This document shows positions 1 to 12,563 of a stretch of 64,000 nt of DNA, in pieces. Each line of letters opens with the position of its first letter. Position 1 is the stretch's first letter. The stretch is from Callipepla californica brunnescens (lineage: Eukaryota; Chordata; Aves; Galliformes; Odontophoridae), in assembly GCA_023055505.1 (NCBI GenBank), contig JALIRH010000010.1:3535501-3599500 (forward strand), read 5' to 3'. The translations under genes were made by a program, and so were the position numbers. Under the pieces are notes generated by a model that did not search any database, was not told where the DNA came from, and saw only the letters and a list, made by a program, of their open reading frames with translations.

Positions 1-927
1 AGGGAAAAACTGCTGTGAGTGATGTGAAAAACAAAAACAATGTATCTGAACACTTTTTTTAAAGAAAGAATGGGAAAAGAATCAGTGAAAGGCTTGAACA
101 CTGACTAAATGCTAGATTCAAGAGGTATTTTTAACACTAGAGTTTAGCACTTCTATGAAGAGTGAAGAGACTGTCAGGAGGACTAGAGATGAGACTGCAG
201 TAAGAAGGTTTAAATGATCAAGTATTATAGCAGCACAAATGGAAAGAAACAGACAGATTTTTTTATGACACGGTGGAGATAAAACTGGCATGTTTTATTG
301 GTAGAACATCTGTGGAAGGAAAAAGAGAAGCTGCATATGACAAAGTTGTGAGCTTGTGCAGCAGGCAAGGTGACTACTAATTCCTGGTAGTTTAAAAGAA
401 AAGTAGAAAGAAGTATTTAGAAACAGATACGAGCTCAGTTTTTGACATGCTGAGTTTAAATTGGAAAGGAAGCCTGCCATAGGAGGCACTGGAAATGTAA
501 ACACCATAAGGGAGCAGAAAGCTGGGTGGAGAAGGAAATCTGTGGTGTGCCTGCCGCAGATGCGGTGGTAGCTGTACTCTGGTTCCCCAAGTGGGACACT
601 TCACCAAAATGGGGGATGGGGAGTGCAGCCCCTGCTAGGCTGCCGGGAGAAAATAAGCTCATAAAGCAGGTGCAGGAGATGGGAAGAGTGTGAATCTACC
701 TGGAGCAGTACAATGCCATGAATTTTTCAGGATGGTCTAATGACTGCAGCCATGTGATCTTGCTGAGAACCACACAGATATGTTCATATTTCTCATAGTT
801 TCTGGGCTGCTTTGTTCAGAGCTGTTTTGGCCGTGCTTGAGTAGTTCTACTGTGCCATGTAGATGCACTTGAACAGGAAAACAAGCATGCTGAACCCATG
901 TCAGAATTGAGATAAGTCAGGAGTGAT

Positions 928-1066
928 CGTTTAGATGAGGTGCTGAGGGATTTGATTTAGTAGCTTGGTTGGTAGGGATGGTGGTGTGAGGATGGTTGGA
1001 CTAGATGATCTTGTAGGTCATTTCCAACCTAATGTATCTATGAATCTATGAATCTATGAATCTGTG
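928..1066 (+). mobile_element. CR1 LINE 3' end, strongly 5'-truncated, young
   Basis: About 135 bp corresponding to the last coding codons and 3' UTR of CR1, in the sense orientation relative to PARD3B. It contains the diagnostic GTTGGACTAGATGATCTTG and ends in about three units of ATGAATCT. Reverse-complemented, it matches the 3' end of the copy at 50879 with about three differences in 110 bases, so the two belong to the same subfamily and this one is also recent. The left boundary is where similarity to that copy stops. Confidence 0.9.
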
Positions 1067-1596
1067 ATGAAAGCTCCCAGAAAGGCAATGAAAATGTTTG
1101 AGCTTTCACCAGAAAGCTCAGTGCTGATGAAGGCACATTATACTGTCTGCAGAATGACTAGGAGTCAGATGGAAAGGAGAACTGGAGTCTGATGTAGCTG
1201 CCGGAAATGTCTCACTTGTCTGTGATAGAGGTTTTGTACTATGCTATGGTCATGTTTACCTATATACCAAGTTTTATCTTGATAGCGCATCTATGTGAAT
1301 TGGGTTGTTTCTGCCTTTTAATCAATAACAAAGCATAACAAAATATTAAGACAAACCCAAGTATTTATCTGTAGTACTAGAAGGTGCAAGTGTATGGCTT
1401 TAGTCTTTTGTAACTGAGATTTTTTGAACATATTGGAATTGCTACTGCATTGGGGTTTTTGCTTCTTTTTTTTTTTTCCTTTTCTTTTTTTTTTTTAATT
1501 TAACAACAGAAAATAGCAAAGCTGTTAGCAGTTGCTAACAGATTTCACTTAGTGCCTCATCTGTTGCTCAGCTGCTATTTACTTGTAGTTCCTGGG

Positions 1597-1598
<2 letters not shown>

Positions 1599-1627
<29 letters not shown>
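1599..1627. repeat. Poly-T tract (29 bases)
   Basis: An uninterrupted run of 29 T on the plus strand, with a further T-rich, C-interrupted tract at about 1466-1497. No LINE or SINE sequence is recognisable beside it, so I cannot say whether it is an old retroposed tail. Length is probably polymorphic. Confidence 0.9.
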
Positions 1628-1628
<1 letters not shown>

Positions 1629-4600
1629 TATGTGTAAAAAAGAAAAAAGAGGAAAAAAGTATGATTGCTTTCCTGCTAAGCTTTTCCTGGATTGAAGCTT
1701 TACTAAGGTGACTGTGATTCAGAGAGACTATCAAAAAATCATGTTTTTATTTTTGTAATCCGTGTTGTTTTTTTAGAAATGTTGTGTTTTTTTCAGTATG
1801 AACTGGAGCTCCTGGCTGCTGCATGTTAATGACTGCTGCACCTGGAGCATGGTTAATATACTGGAAATTTAAAATGCAGACAACACTGGTTATTACTGGT
1901 TAAGTCTCTATAATCCAAAGCACTATTTTACAGTGGTGCAGACTGCATAGTGTTTGTGGGTTTTTTGTTTGGTTCTGATGTGTATATTGCTTGCTTGCCT
2001 TAGGATTGAGCATGCATATGTGCTGGTCAGAGAACAACAGAAGCTGACTTGATTAATTGTTTGTATATAACATCAGTTAAGCATGCATCACTTTTGGTAT
2101 TTTCTGGGACACTGCACCATCATAGCTTACTAAATAACAACACCAGACAACAAACAGCAAAGTAAATTGACAACAGTATCATTTCTGGAGCTGTGACTAA
2201 ATCTATACTGCAGTCTCAGAAGAAAAATCACTCTTTAGCATCCATGCTTAAACTTGAATTAGAAATACTGCTTGTTTCCATGCAGAAGCATTACAGGAGC
2301 AAGATTATGCAGTAACAAATTACATTCTTGGTTCATACCTTTCCTTACGTTGAGGTGACTGATTCTCTTATTGTGGTGAGCCTTGAGGAGATTGCTCTAC
2401 CTCAGATGATCTTCTTTATGAACGTGTTTTGTATTTTCATGCACAACAATTTAGCAGACCTGTGGTTTTGGGCCGTTAAATAAAGGAAGTGTGTAGTGTC
2501 GTTGGTTTAGAGAGCTTTGTGAGGTGGCTCTGTGGGCTGTTTGGAAGGATTAATTAACCCCTGTGCAGAATGGCAGAAGCCCCTGATTCTGAGTGCTACT
2601 GCAAAGCAAATCTAGCCAAAAGGTTAATCTTAAAAGAAAAAAATGAAAGAAAAAAGTTATTTGTATTCCTTGGTTTGCTTGGTGAACCTAGACTTTAAAT
2701 TTGTGATCTCTAGTTACTGCCTTGCTTTGAAATCCTGTGGTAGGCTTTGAGTTGCTTTCTAAATTAAATCGGAGAAAGACTGAACCTTTAAATCACCAGG
2801 GAAATGTGACCTCTGCTGCGCATTGCATTGCTGCTCCACATCCTAATCCCATTGCAGTTGTTACAGTCCTGGCGTATAATAAACATAAGTCTATGGCTCT
2901 CTTACTACCTTCTCCAGATAGGGGTTATAAAAATTTCTGGGTAGCTCTTTCAGCTTTATGGGTATAAAGTTAAGTTAGCTAATGGACTGCAGCCACACCA
3001 GTGACATTTTAATAGTTCTCTCTCCATCGGCACAAGCCAGTCAGTTTTTTGTGATTAAAAAATCTATGAGCAGGTGTGTAATTGGTGACTCAAATAAAGA
3101 GTTTTGTCAAACTAGAGTGCATTGATGGATGCCCTCTTAGTCTCTCTACACTGGACTCAGTTAAAAAAAAAAATAAAAAATAAAAACACAACACTTAATT
3201 TAAGGCATTTCTTGTCGCTTCAACTTTGCCAGTTCAGTAGTGAACTTTTTCATAATCTGTTTGGGCGAGATGTCTTTCTATCCTAAATAAAGTACATCAA
3301 CCACAGCTTGCATATTTGTATACATGCAAGTGAAGAATGTAGAAATAAATGAGCATTTCAGTTGCATTTTGCTTTTTTCTTCTTCAGGCACAGTACGTTT
3401 TCTCACCTAATAGTTCATCTTAAATTATTTACCTTCCATTTTACAATATGAGCCATGAATATTTTATTTTTTGTCCCCTTAATTTGCCAATTTTCCTTTG
3501 AGCTAAATGCATTAGTGATTTTAATTTTTCATTCTAGTTGGAAGACAAAAATGACCCTTTTTTCATTACTACTATTACAGGTCTTATGCTCAGAATGATA
3601 CTTTTTACAACCAGCACTGGTGAGCCAGTAATGGTATTGCAAAGTAGATCGCATAATATACAGATATTGACTTCCATTAAGTATAGTACTACGGCAGCTT
3701 ATGGAGAACATTTTTCTGCTCTTTGTTTGCCTGAGAAGGTAAGCACTGAGGAGGAAAAGTTTGCAATATAATTTAAAAAGTGCAAATAGTAGCGATGTGA
3801 TTTGATGTAGAGGGCCACTGGATGTATTTTACTTTCTGTGTATACACACTCCTATGTGGTTATGAATATTTTAATGCATTTATCTATATGTATGTACCAT
3901 GTTGGAAATCAATGTGAGTATGGACAGACAGAAAAAATATGTACCACAAGACTAGATTAAATAATAATTAATTGGGCTATCATTATTTTAGATTATTTAT
4001 ATATCTACTGAAGACAAAATAATCTGAAATGGATCAACCGCGTGTATTAGTTGCACGTGATCAGTTAATGAGGCAGTTTAGTTACTGAGGGGCCTTAACT
4101 TCCTTTTGCCTCATAAATGTTCCTAATTTCCAAATACATAAATTGGTAAATAAAACTGTTGTTTCCTGTAAAGAGCACAAGAGGATGAGCGAGATAAGAT
4201 ACTTAATCTAGTTTAACACATCTAAAGTTTCTCAAGTATTTTAAACTAAGACAAGACAAAGATCTCAATTTGTATATTCTTTTTTCTTCTTCACTGTATC
4301 GATTCTTCCTTGGCTGCATTCATAGTCAGATTAAAATAGAGAAAATAAGGGGGTTTTGTACTAAAAATGATCACATGGACTGCCTACTAAAGGCTTATTT
4401 GTTTAATTAAGCATCTGTTCTCTTCTTAATATGCATGCATAAATCTCATTAACATTAGATGTATTGCAAGTGCAATGAAGAAGAATAGACCCCTTACTCT
4501 CATTACTGAACTTGGATAACAAGATTTATATTTACTTAACAGATCAGAGCAGGAAGTTCCTTCTGACTGTTTGAAAGGACTGGAAGCTACAAACTGTTTA

Positions 4601-7600
4601 CAAGGAGCATGCTTTTTGTGAAATACTTGCATGTTCATTTCAAGTTAAAATATCATTATTCAAGCCATTGCTAAGATTTATTATTAAAAAAAAAAAAAAG
4701 CAGCATGCTTAGTCTGTAAGGATTAACTTTGCATACTAAATTCTCAGATGTGTCTATTTAAATATAAACTTTCAGTACTGATCTCTAGACATGCCACGCC
4801 CACTAAGATAAAAGTAAATTCCAGTCCTGAAAATATGACTGGGTCCTTTCTGGAATTGGGATAGTGCCTGTCTCCTCTCAACCAAGATGCCCCTCCTGCA
4901 GGTAAAAATTGTCCAGAATAGCAAAGTCTTTAGTCACACCTTTGTGGCAGTGTGTTTATCCTTCATTCACTATACTTGTCTGTTAGCTGTTTTAAAGTCT
5001 GTCTCTTGTCTGAGGATAAAACTTGAATACTGGATTTTCCATCTAAGCTATGGTACATTGGGCATTTCTGTATGTAGTACAGCTGTGTAATGGTCAAAGA
5101 TCCTAGAGGGCTTGAAGTCATGCTACCTGAGCTGCATTCTAACTAGTAAATACCTATTTTGCTCAGGAATATTGTGTGAAAGGAATTCTACCTTGACGTG
5201 CACAAAAAAAGAGATGTTCTGATTTTTCTGGTTTTTCTGGTTTCTGGTATTTCTAGTAACGTGAACTAGAGAAATGGGGTTCTGTGGGTGCTGGGGAAAC
5301 AACAATTAACAGAGAAATCATACAGAAGGGTCTCCTGACAAGTTCCCTAACTACAGAGTGCTGGCAGGTGCCACTTTAATAGGTATTGCTATTAACAGCC
5401 ATCTGTAGAGAAAATGAAATGTGCTCATCTCACTGAATTATGATTTATGCCAGACAAAGCAGTCAAACCAAAGTAATATTTATATTATAATTCAGAGTCA
5501 TTGATTAAATGCACATGGCATCTCAAATCCAGTTGACATTTTAAGTTGAAATGATTGCAGACATGTAGCCATTTATTTAACTATTACTTTAAAAAATGTG
5601 TCTCTACTTGTTATTAATAGAAGAAAGTCAGACCTGGCCAATATTTCAATAGGCTGACCTTTTGTTTTGCTGACATATAAAAGGAACAAAGCTCCTTTTG
5701 GGTTAGTCACAATTTCAGAGAATATGAAGTATGCTGGCTTCAGAAAAAAACTGACCCCTTTGAGCCACTCTGTCTCCTTCTTCCCTTTTGTTTTCCATGC
5801 AGGATTTTTGAAAGAAAGTGGGCAAGAGGTGGTTTAGGAGATAGGAAAACAGTCTGAGAGTTTGTTTCAAGCGCCTGCTCTGCTACTGAATTCCTGGGTG
5901 ACACTGGTCAGCATACTTCGCCACAGTTATCCTGTATACAAAGCTTATCCTTTATGCTTATTTAAAATAGCAGGCAAAAAGCAACCTAGTAAACAAACAA
6001 AAACTAGCATTTCCCTGCTTCATATAATCACCGGGTGGCTGAACATTTAAAAATGACATATGTTTAAAAGCCATTTTAGAGACTTATTTGAAAGTACAGC
6101 AGGCTTGTAGTTTTATTTTTAGAAAAAGGAAAACCAAAAAACAGTAAGCTTTTCCATGATTTTCTCTAGCTTATTCTCTGATCCCTAGGATACTACTTCT
6201 TTTTCTGACGATTTTTTCCCAGTGATTCCAGTTTTTCTCAACTGTTAATCTCCCGTCACCCAGTCTCTTACTTTCATCTCTTGCATCTCTTTGTTCTCTT
6301 TTAACCCTTCCTCATTTTTATTCATATTCCAGTCAATTTTTAGCTGTTCTCATTCCTCTGTGGAAGAAGACCATTCTAAAAGCCTAGACCAATTTGCAAG
6401 CTAAGCCCACTACTGTTGCACATTAGAAGAAGCTGTTTATGATACTGGCTTGCTTCCCCTTAGCCCTCCTTGCTGTTGCTGGCACTTGAGGTGCTAAGTT
6501 GGGCTTTCCTCCTCCTCCTACCTCCTAGCTGTGGATGCTCTTTCCTTCAGAAGTGATGTTTAGAATACAATGGCTCAGAAATAAAATTGACCTTCTGTCT
6601 ATTACTCTCATTTTATGCCTTTTTGCTAGAAAAAATTGATTTGTCATTCCAAATTTACCATGGGCAAACTTTTATTTCCACTGCCAACTGTTCCTCTATA
6701 TTTCCTAGCTTGGTCTTCATGGAAACTAGCAGCACCTTCCCCCTTCCACAAAAGGGATGCTGCTGGGATGTTGTCTTGCAGCAAACCTTAAACTCTTTCA
6801 GTGAGGCAGTAGAAAGCTTGCTCCCTTCTTGCCCCACACTGAAGACCCCACAAAAGAAACCATGAACCTTTTTTCCCCTCTGCTTGGACTTTTACTGACT
6901 GGTTGCCTCTAGATTTTTCCTCTCTGGTGTGGATCAGGGTGCTGGGCTGCTTTTCTGACTGCTATTGCCTACCCATCAGCACAGCATGAACTTCAGTTCC
7001 TTCCCAGTTTGGTCTGTATTAACAGACCACTGTGGTAAAATATTGCTCAGAGCAACTGCTGTCAGCAGCACATTTCCTACTAGAGTATATCTAGGCAGAA
7101 ATACTGTGTCTAAGATTTGTCCCTGCTGTAGAACTTGCACAGTGTATGCAGACATTGGCAGGACTGAGTGAATGGGCTTGGAAAACTTTATGTCCCTTCC
7201 ACCCTGGCTTTCCATGCCTGACTACTACCAGCAGTACAAAAGAAAAACTCTTTACAGCTTCTTGCAGTGCACTACATTTGGTTGTCCCATTTCAGCCCCA
7301 CCATACCCTTTTTAATCGAATCTTACAGGAAGAAAATGCAAAGATGCAGGATTGATCATTACCCAGCAGTTTCTGATCATTTCAGCTGCAGCTTTACCTC
7401 CATCTTCTCTTCACCTTCACCCTCCAGATTTGACAATACTTGTTTGTCTCCAGGTTTCTGCTGCTTCTCTTCCATTCTCTACCCGGCACTCCACCCTCAG
7501 CTCTCTCTTGCTATACTGGTTGCCCTTTTGATGCAAAGCCCTGACTGATAGCTCTGGCAGAGCTCATTCAGACTGGCTGCTCTGCCTGTCACTTCTGCTC

Positions 7601-7787
7601 TGCACCTCATCATGAGGAGACACTGCTGATTTCTCAGTGGCCACAGAGCTGTGTGACGTTTGTCATAGAAGTTAATGCTATCACAGAAAAATGTACATCC
7701 AAAGAACACTGCCCTGCTTCCCTCATTGAACTGAAATGCCGTCACTAGTGTCTTGGCTCGGGCATGGGGCACCTGGGAGAACTTGCT

Positions 7788-7810
7788 TTTTTGTTTGTTT
7801 GTTTGTTTTA
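7788..7810. repeat. (TTTG)n simple repeat
   Basis: A short tract of about five TTTG units flanked by T runs. Similar short tracts occur at about 46640-46670. Confidence 0.75.
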
Positions 7811-8118
7811 GACATTTTGAAAAATTCTTGGTTGTGAAAATCAAGGCATTCTTCCTTTTCCTTTTCTGGTCTTGCAACCTCCCACTTTATTTTACTTTTT
7901 TTTTTATTTTTTTAACTTAAGTTTTTTTAGTAGATGGTCGAATCAACGAAGAATGAATAAAAAGGAACATCTGCAAATACAAAGTGTTAAAAAATACTGA
8001 CATGAAGACCCACAGTCTTTGTGTGTGTGTCTGTACTTATGAGAGACTGATACATTCTGCTAAGGCACCATAGTTTAGAACCAAAAAATAAAAACTATCA
8101 AGTTGTGCTCTTACTCTC

Positions 8119-8158
8119 ATGGATCCCTTCCAACTCAGGTTATGATATGATTCTATAA
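8119..8158 (+). mobile_element. Short CR1 3' terminal fragment
   Basis: Only about 40 bp remain: a TCCCTTCCAACTCAGG core followed by a degenerate TATGATATGATTCTATAA tail, which is the ordinary end of CR1. The element is too short for subfamily assignment, and its upstream part has decayed or was never copied. Confidence 0.6.
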
Positions 8159-9103
8159 AGTCTTAGAAGTTGACTACAAAGGCAAAAGATTGTGTGTCTC
8201 TATCTATATGGAGTATGAAGAATATGAAGTAAAAGTATGTGCAACAGCTCTTCCACATTTAATTTCAGTATTAGGTTTGAAATAAGGAACTGGTTGCCTG
8301 CGCCATTCATTGCTCCATATTTGAAAGCACTGAATATCTGGTGTTAACGTGTAAATAGAATTGTAAAACTATTTTCTGGTGATGGAAGACCACAAGATTT
8401 TTTCTGCTGTTTTCTTTTGAGCCAAATCACCACAGTCAGTAATGAGTCAGACACTGATCATTCTACCTTTAAACCTTTGGTGTAGCTTTTTATCCTCTTC
8501 TGTGGAAATCTGTATTACAGTAGCTTAGTATAACAGACATCCTCATGCTCTGTTTTTAATTAAAATTAGATTGAGGAAATAAACAATTCAAAGAAGTTAG
8601 CTTCCTTTTATTTTTTCTTTTCCCCAAATGCGTTTTCTATATCCTCTTCTGCCTTTGGAGGTGCTTGTTTCCATTCTGAAGCTCTTGAATTGTTCAGCCT
8701 CCCTAACAGATAATGAGGAAAGATTGTCAAAAAAGCTCACATTCATTCATTTAGGCTGCTTAATGACACATGTCTTTAAATTATTGATTTATATCTGTTT
8801 GTGTTGATGCAGTCTGCACAGTAAAAAATAATTCTGAATAGGTTTGTCAAAATGTGAAGATTTGGCATAACCAGAAATACACTTCTCTTGAGAAAAAAAA
8901 TTCAACTTTACAGCAGCTGATCATTTTTACTGTGAATAGAATAACGATGACAGAGTAACTTATTTGATCTAAGTTACTCTCAAAGAAATTAGCAAATCTT
9001 TCTTTTCAGAAGGGAGATTATTATGAGTGTAAGTGCTGCTAAAGGTTAGTGTGGCTCTTCATCTCTGAAGATCTCTGCCTCAACTGTTTTTTTTTGTTTG
9101 TTT

Positions 9104-9162
<59 letters not shown>
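9104..9162. repeat. Compound microsatellite (TG)12(GA)18
   Basis: A perfect TG dinucleotide tract of 24 bases changes without interruption into a perfect GA tract of 36 bases. Preceding T/G-rich sequence (TTTTTGTTTG) extends the low-complexity region. Alternating purine-pyrimidine next to a homopurine run can adopt non-B forms (Z and H-DNA respectively); that is general knowledge, and no function is implied. Confidence 0.97.
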
Positions 9163-9166
<4 letters not shown>

Positions 9167-12100
9167 CTATTTAGTCTGTTTTAACTTGGTTGCCTTTTAT
9201 TGCTTCCCAGACCATTATTCATCTGTAACAACGGAGAGTGCTCTAGGCAGGCTCAGGCAGAGCTCTGGGTTTGAGAAATGGTTTGGGAAGCAATGTAGAG
9301 GAATTTCTAGGTAGTTCTGTTTTGAATTTCATCTGCCTATAAGCAGTACTGTTAGCCACTTTGTTCCAGCATGGAACATACTTCATAATTGAAGTAACTA
9401 CACAGAAGAAGTTGTATTTATTTATCTGTAATAAATGCTGAGGATGTGTTGTAAGACCATGATGAGACCTGTAAATCTTACAGTGCAGGTTCTCTGTAAA
9501 CTGCATAATTTGCCTGTGGAGTGTGTTGCACCCAGTGAGTGGTGAAAACTGATTTGGCACGCAAACCTGCTAATTCTGAGTGGATAACTGGCTTTAGTCT
9601 CCAGTGCTGTAATAAAGCAGATTTGATTTTATTGAATCTCTTGCATGGAAGTTAATATTAGAAATCTGTGTAGTAGAGATATTTTTGGTGTTTTACAAAG
9701 ACTTGCATGTTCCTGCATGTTAGTGGGGACGAAAGAAGCCAACTGTCCTACAAAATACATTCTCTATTGGTCTAACTAAAAGCACACCGTATTTCAAGTA
9801 TGCTACCAAAAATATTCCAGTAGCAGTCTATTTTATTCATCCTAAACATTTATTCTGGTTTAAATACTAGTTTCCTCAATGTTGTTGGAGGCAATCAGAA
9901 TGGAAAGAAAGAGTCTAATCTTTTTTTGGTTTTAGGCTAGAGTTTAAAGAAATTGAAAGATGATGATCCTGTCACAGTGAGGAGAAGGATCACTGCTGGC
10001 ACTAGATCTGCTGCACAAAACTTATGTTATACCATAAACTGCTGTCCGTGCACTTCTGTGCAATTGAAAGTGTAGCACAGACAAGATGATCTTTCACTGG
10101 GAAAGATTAAAAAAAAACCCAAAACTTTCCCATAAGCCTAGAGCAGAAAATAATCTGAGAGTCGAGGTTTTGAACGACTAAATAGTTAAGATTTACCTCA
10201 GTGGTTTAATAACTTACTGAGGGCTCAGTCCAGCTGAGGATAAAGCAATAAACTACAGCCCCATCATATACTTCTCTCTTCTTCACTCTAGATCTTTACC
10301 TTTGCCATTTTAACTGTTCTTTGTATTCTTGTGTTTTTATGGAACTGGGAGATTAGTACATAAATCTTTTAGAATTTTATATAGTTAATTTCCAGAATAT
10401 TGAGAAAAGACTAGGTCTCTTTCTTTGACAGGCTATTTTTGTCTGTATAATGAGAACAGCAAAATGTTAGGAGAGGAGGTGGAGGGTTTACATGTGTACT
10501 ATAAATACTCAGAGGTGGGGAGCAAGGAGGTGCTTATGTACTACATAAGTTAAAAAGATCTTCTTTTCAGTAATCTCATTGCAATGCTATGCATCTTGCT
10601 TTAAGGACATGGATGGGCCCTGAAACAGCCCCCACCTTGAGCAAAGCATATTTAACAGAGCGTTGTATTCATGGTTTCATGGAATACCAAAGCCATTTAT
10701 TGATCTTGACTTTCAGTTTATTGTCTTTCTCAGTCTTTGTTTATTTTGTGTACATCAGCCATTCACTGAGTACCTTGGGACACAAATTACATATAATGGA
10801 TCCAATTTACTGATCAAATGTTAAGTCTGTCTCACAAGTTTGCTTGCCTTTGATAGCATAGGCTTCTGTTGATTTTGATGCCCTATTAAGTGCAGTAGTC
10901 TTAGCATAATAACAAAAACTCAATATAAAGTTGTGGTGCGGCAGTTCCAGGTAGATGACAGCTTGCTGAGTTTGTACCATCGTTAACACAAACAGGCTTC
11001 TTTGTGGGGAATCTGACATCTTACTGTTAGAAAATTGCAATTTATTTGAAAATTCCCGTTCTCTCATGCAGGGAGAAATCTGTGTCCAGAAGGACTAACA
11101 TTTTTTTTTTCTAGCAGTGTTTAGAGCAGATCCATTTAAAAGTTTCCACAAAGCCAAATGCAAAATTATGTTGAACAACTGGGTTTCAGCTTAATGATGT
11201 AAGAAAATCACCATGGAAGACAGACACAGTCCCAAAATAAGTCTAAAGATATGAAGGTTAATACAGAAATCTGTGAATCAGGGAAAATTTCATATACAGT
11301 GGTGATCAGAGGAGGAAAATTTAGGAAAATATGTTCATTGCTGCTTTTTAGAAGGTTAAAGAAGGTTGTAAATGAAGCACTGAACAACAGATTTGCATTC
11401 CATTTCTAAATATTGAATTAAAATGAGCTTTAAAAAGCAATACCAAAACCACACACGCTACTGTGTGTGACTGACTGGAGAGACAAGGGAGACTCAAAAG
11501 TAAAACATCAGGGTGGAGAAAAAAAAAAAACCTAGCAAGGGTTTGATATATAATTGGTCTAACATCTGCATGAAGGTAATTAAAGTCACAAGACTTAATT
11601 AAAATCACCAAGTGGCTGTTAGCAAGAATGAGACAGTAGGCCTTGAACAGAATTCCTATGAATGTGTATGGTGAGCAGGATAAGAAAAAGAACAATTTTA
11701 CCACCAGCATAAAAGAAAGTATTTTCTAAGGAACAGCCTAAGCTGTGGACATTTTTCAGGACACTGTATGCCAAATTTTTAGGATAACCAAATGCTTTAT
11801 AAAAGCATCTTGTGACCAATCGTATTGAATGGCTCAGACAAGTTTCACTAAATCAACATGGGTGACAATCCGTTTGACTGAGCACGGTCAGATTGTCTTT
11901 AATACCACAGGTTTTGTTCAGAATCTGTGCATTTTTTGAGCTTATAATAATAATTATGCTCATCTCTTGAAAAAGCAGAACTGCATTAACACCAATATAC
12001 TGTAGCAGCTCAAAAAACAACAAAAGAAACCCAAGAGAGTACTATAACAAGCAGGTTTATTTTGAAGCACTGCTAATATTTGTGCATTTGAGTGACCAGG

Positions 12101-12524
12101 AAAAATTGCAGAATCTCCAACTAGATGTGCCTGACCAGTGATGTGACTGAGAGTAAAAGTGTTTGTTGTTTCATGCAAAAGTGGAAGGAATAGGGATCAG
12201 CTGCACAAGTGATCAGATCTGATTGCAGAAAATGAAATAAAAATACCAACTGAGACAGAGCAGTGCTCAGGAGGAGGAGTTTGGAAAAGCCAAATAAACA
12301 ACAATTATTTCAAAATAGTAGAGAGCATCCTGACTTCATGAAGGAAAAAAACAACAGCAGACGGCTCAAGGATACGTGGATTGGTTTAAATCACAGAAAA
12401 CATAGTGGCTTTGTGACAAAATTTTCCAGGTCTGAGTCAAAGCCTGTTGAACTTCATGGAAGTTTTGTACAGGGAGTGACTGCATATGTCTTTGACATTG
12501 AAGTGAGCCTCTAAAACTGTGACT

Positions 12525-12563
12525 GTTGTGTTGTGTTGTGTTGTGTTTTGTTTTGTTTTGTTT
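12525..12563. repeat. (TTGTG)n(TTTTG)n pentanucleotide repeat
   Basis: Five TTGTG-like units are followed by three TTTTG units, so one pentamer has been converted to another by a G-to-T change that then spread. The read-through in the opposite strand gives a low-complexity His/Asn/Thr-rich frame, which is not a gene. Confidence 0.92.

Noticed and set aside
7497..7877. A 126-codon open frame on the minus strand
   Set aside because: It runs through a (TTTG)n repeat and T-rich sequence, giving Lys/Gln-rich residues. Nothing coding-like was seen.
11348..11819. Hydrophobic, possibly membrane-like minus-strand open frames
   Set aside because: Hydrophobicity follows from T-rich antisense reading of A-rich intron, with no start context or similarity.
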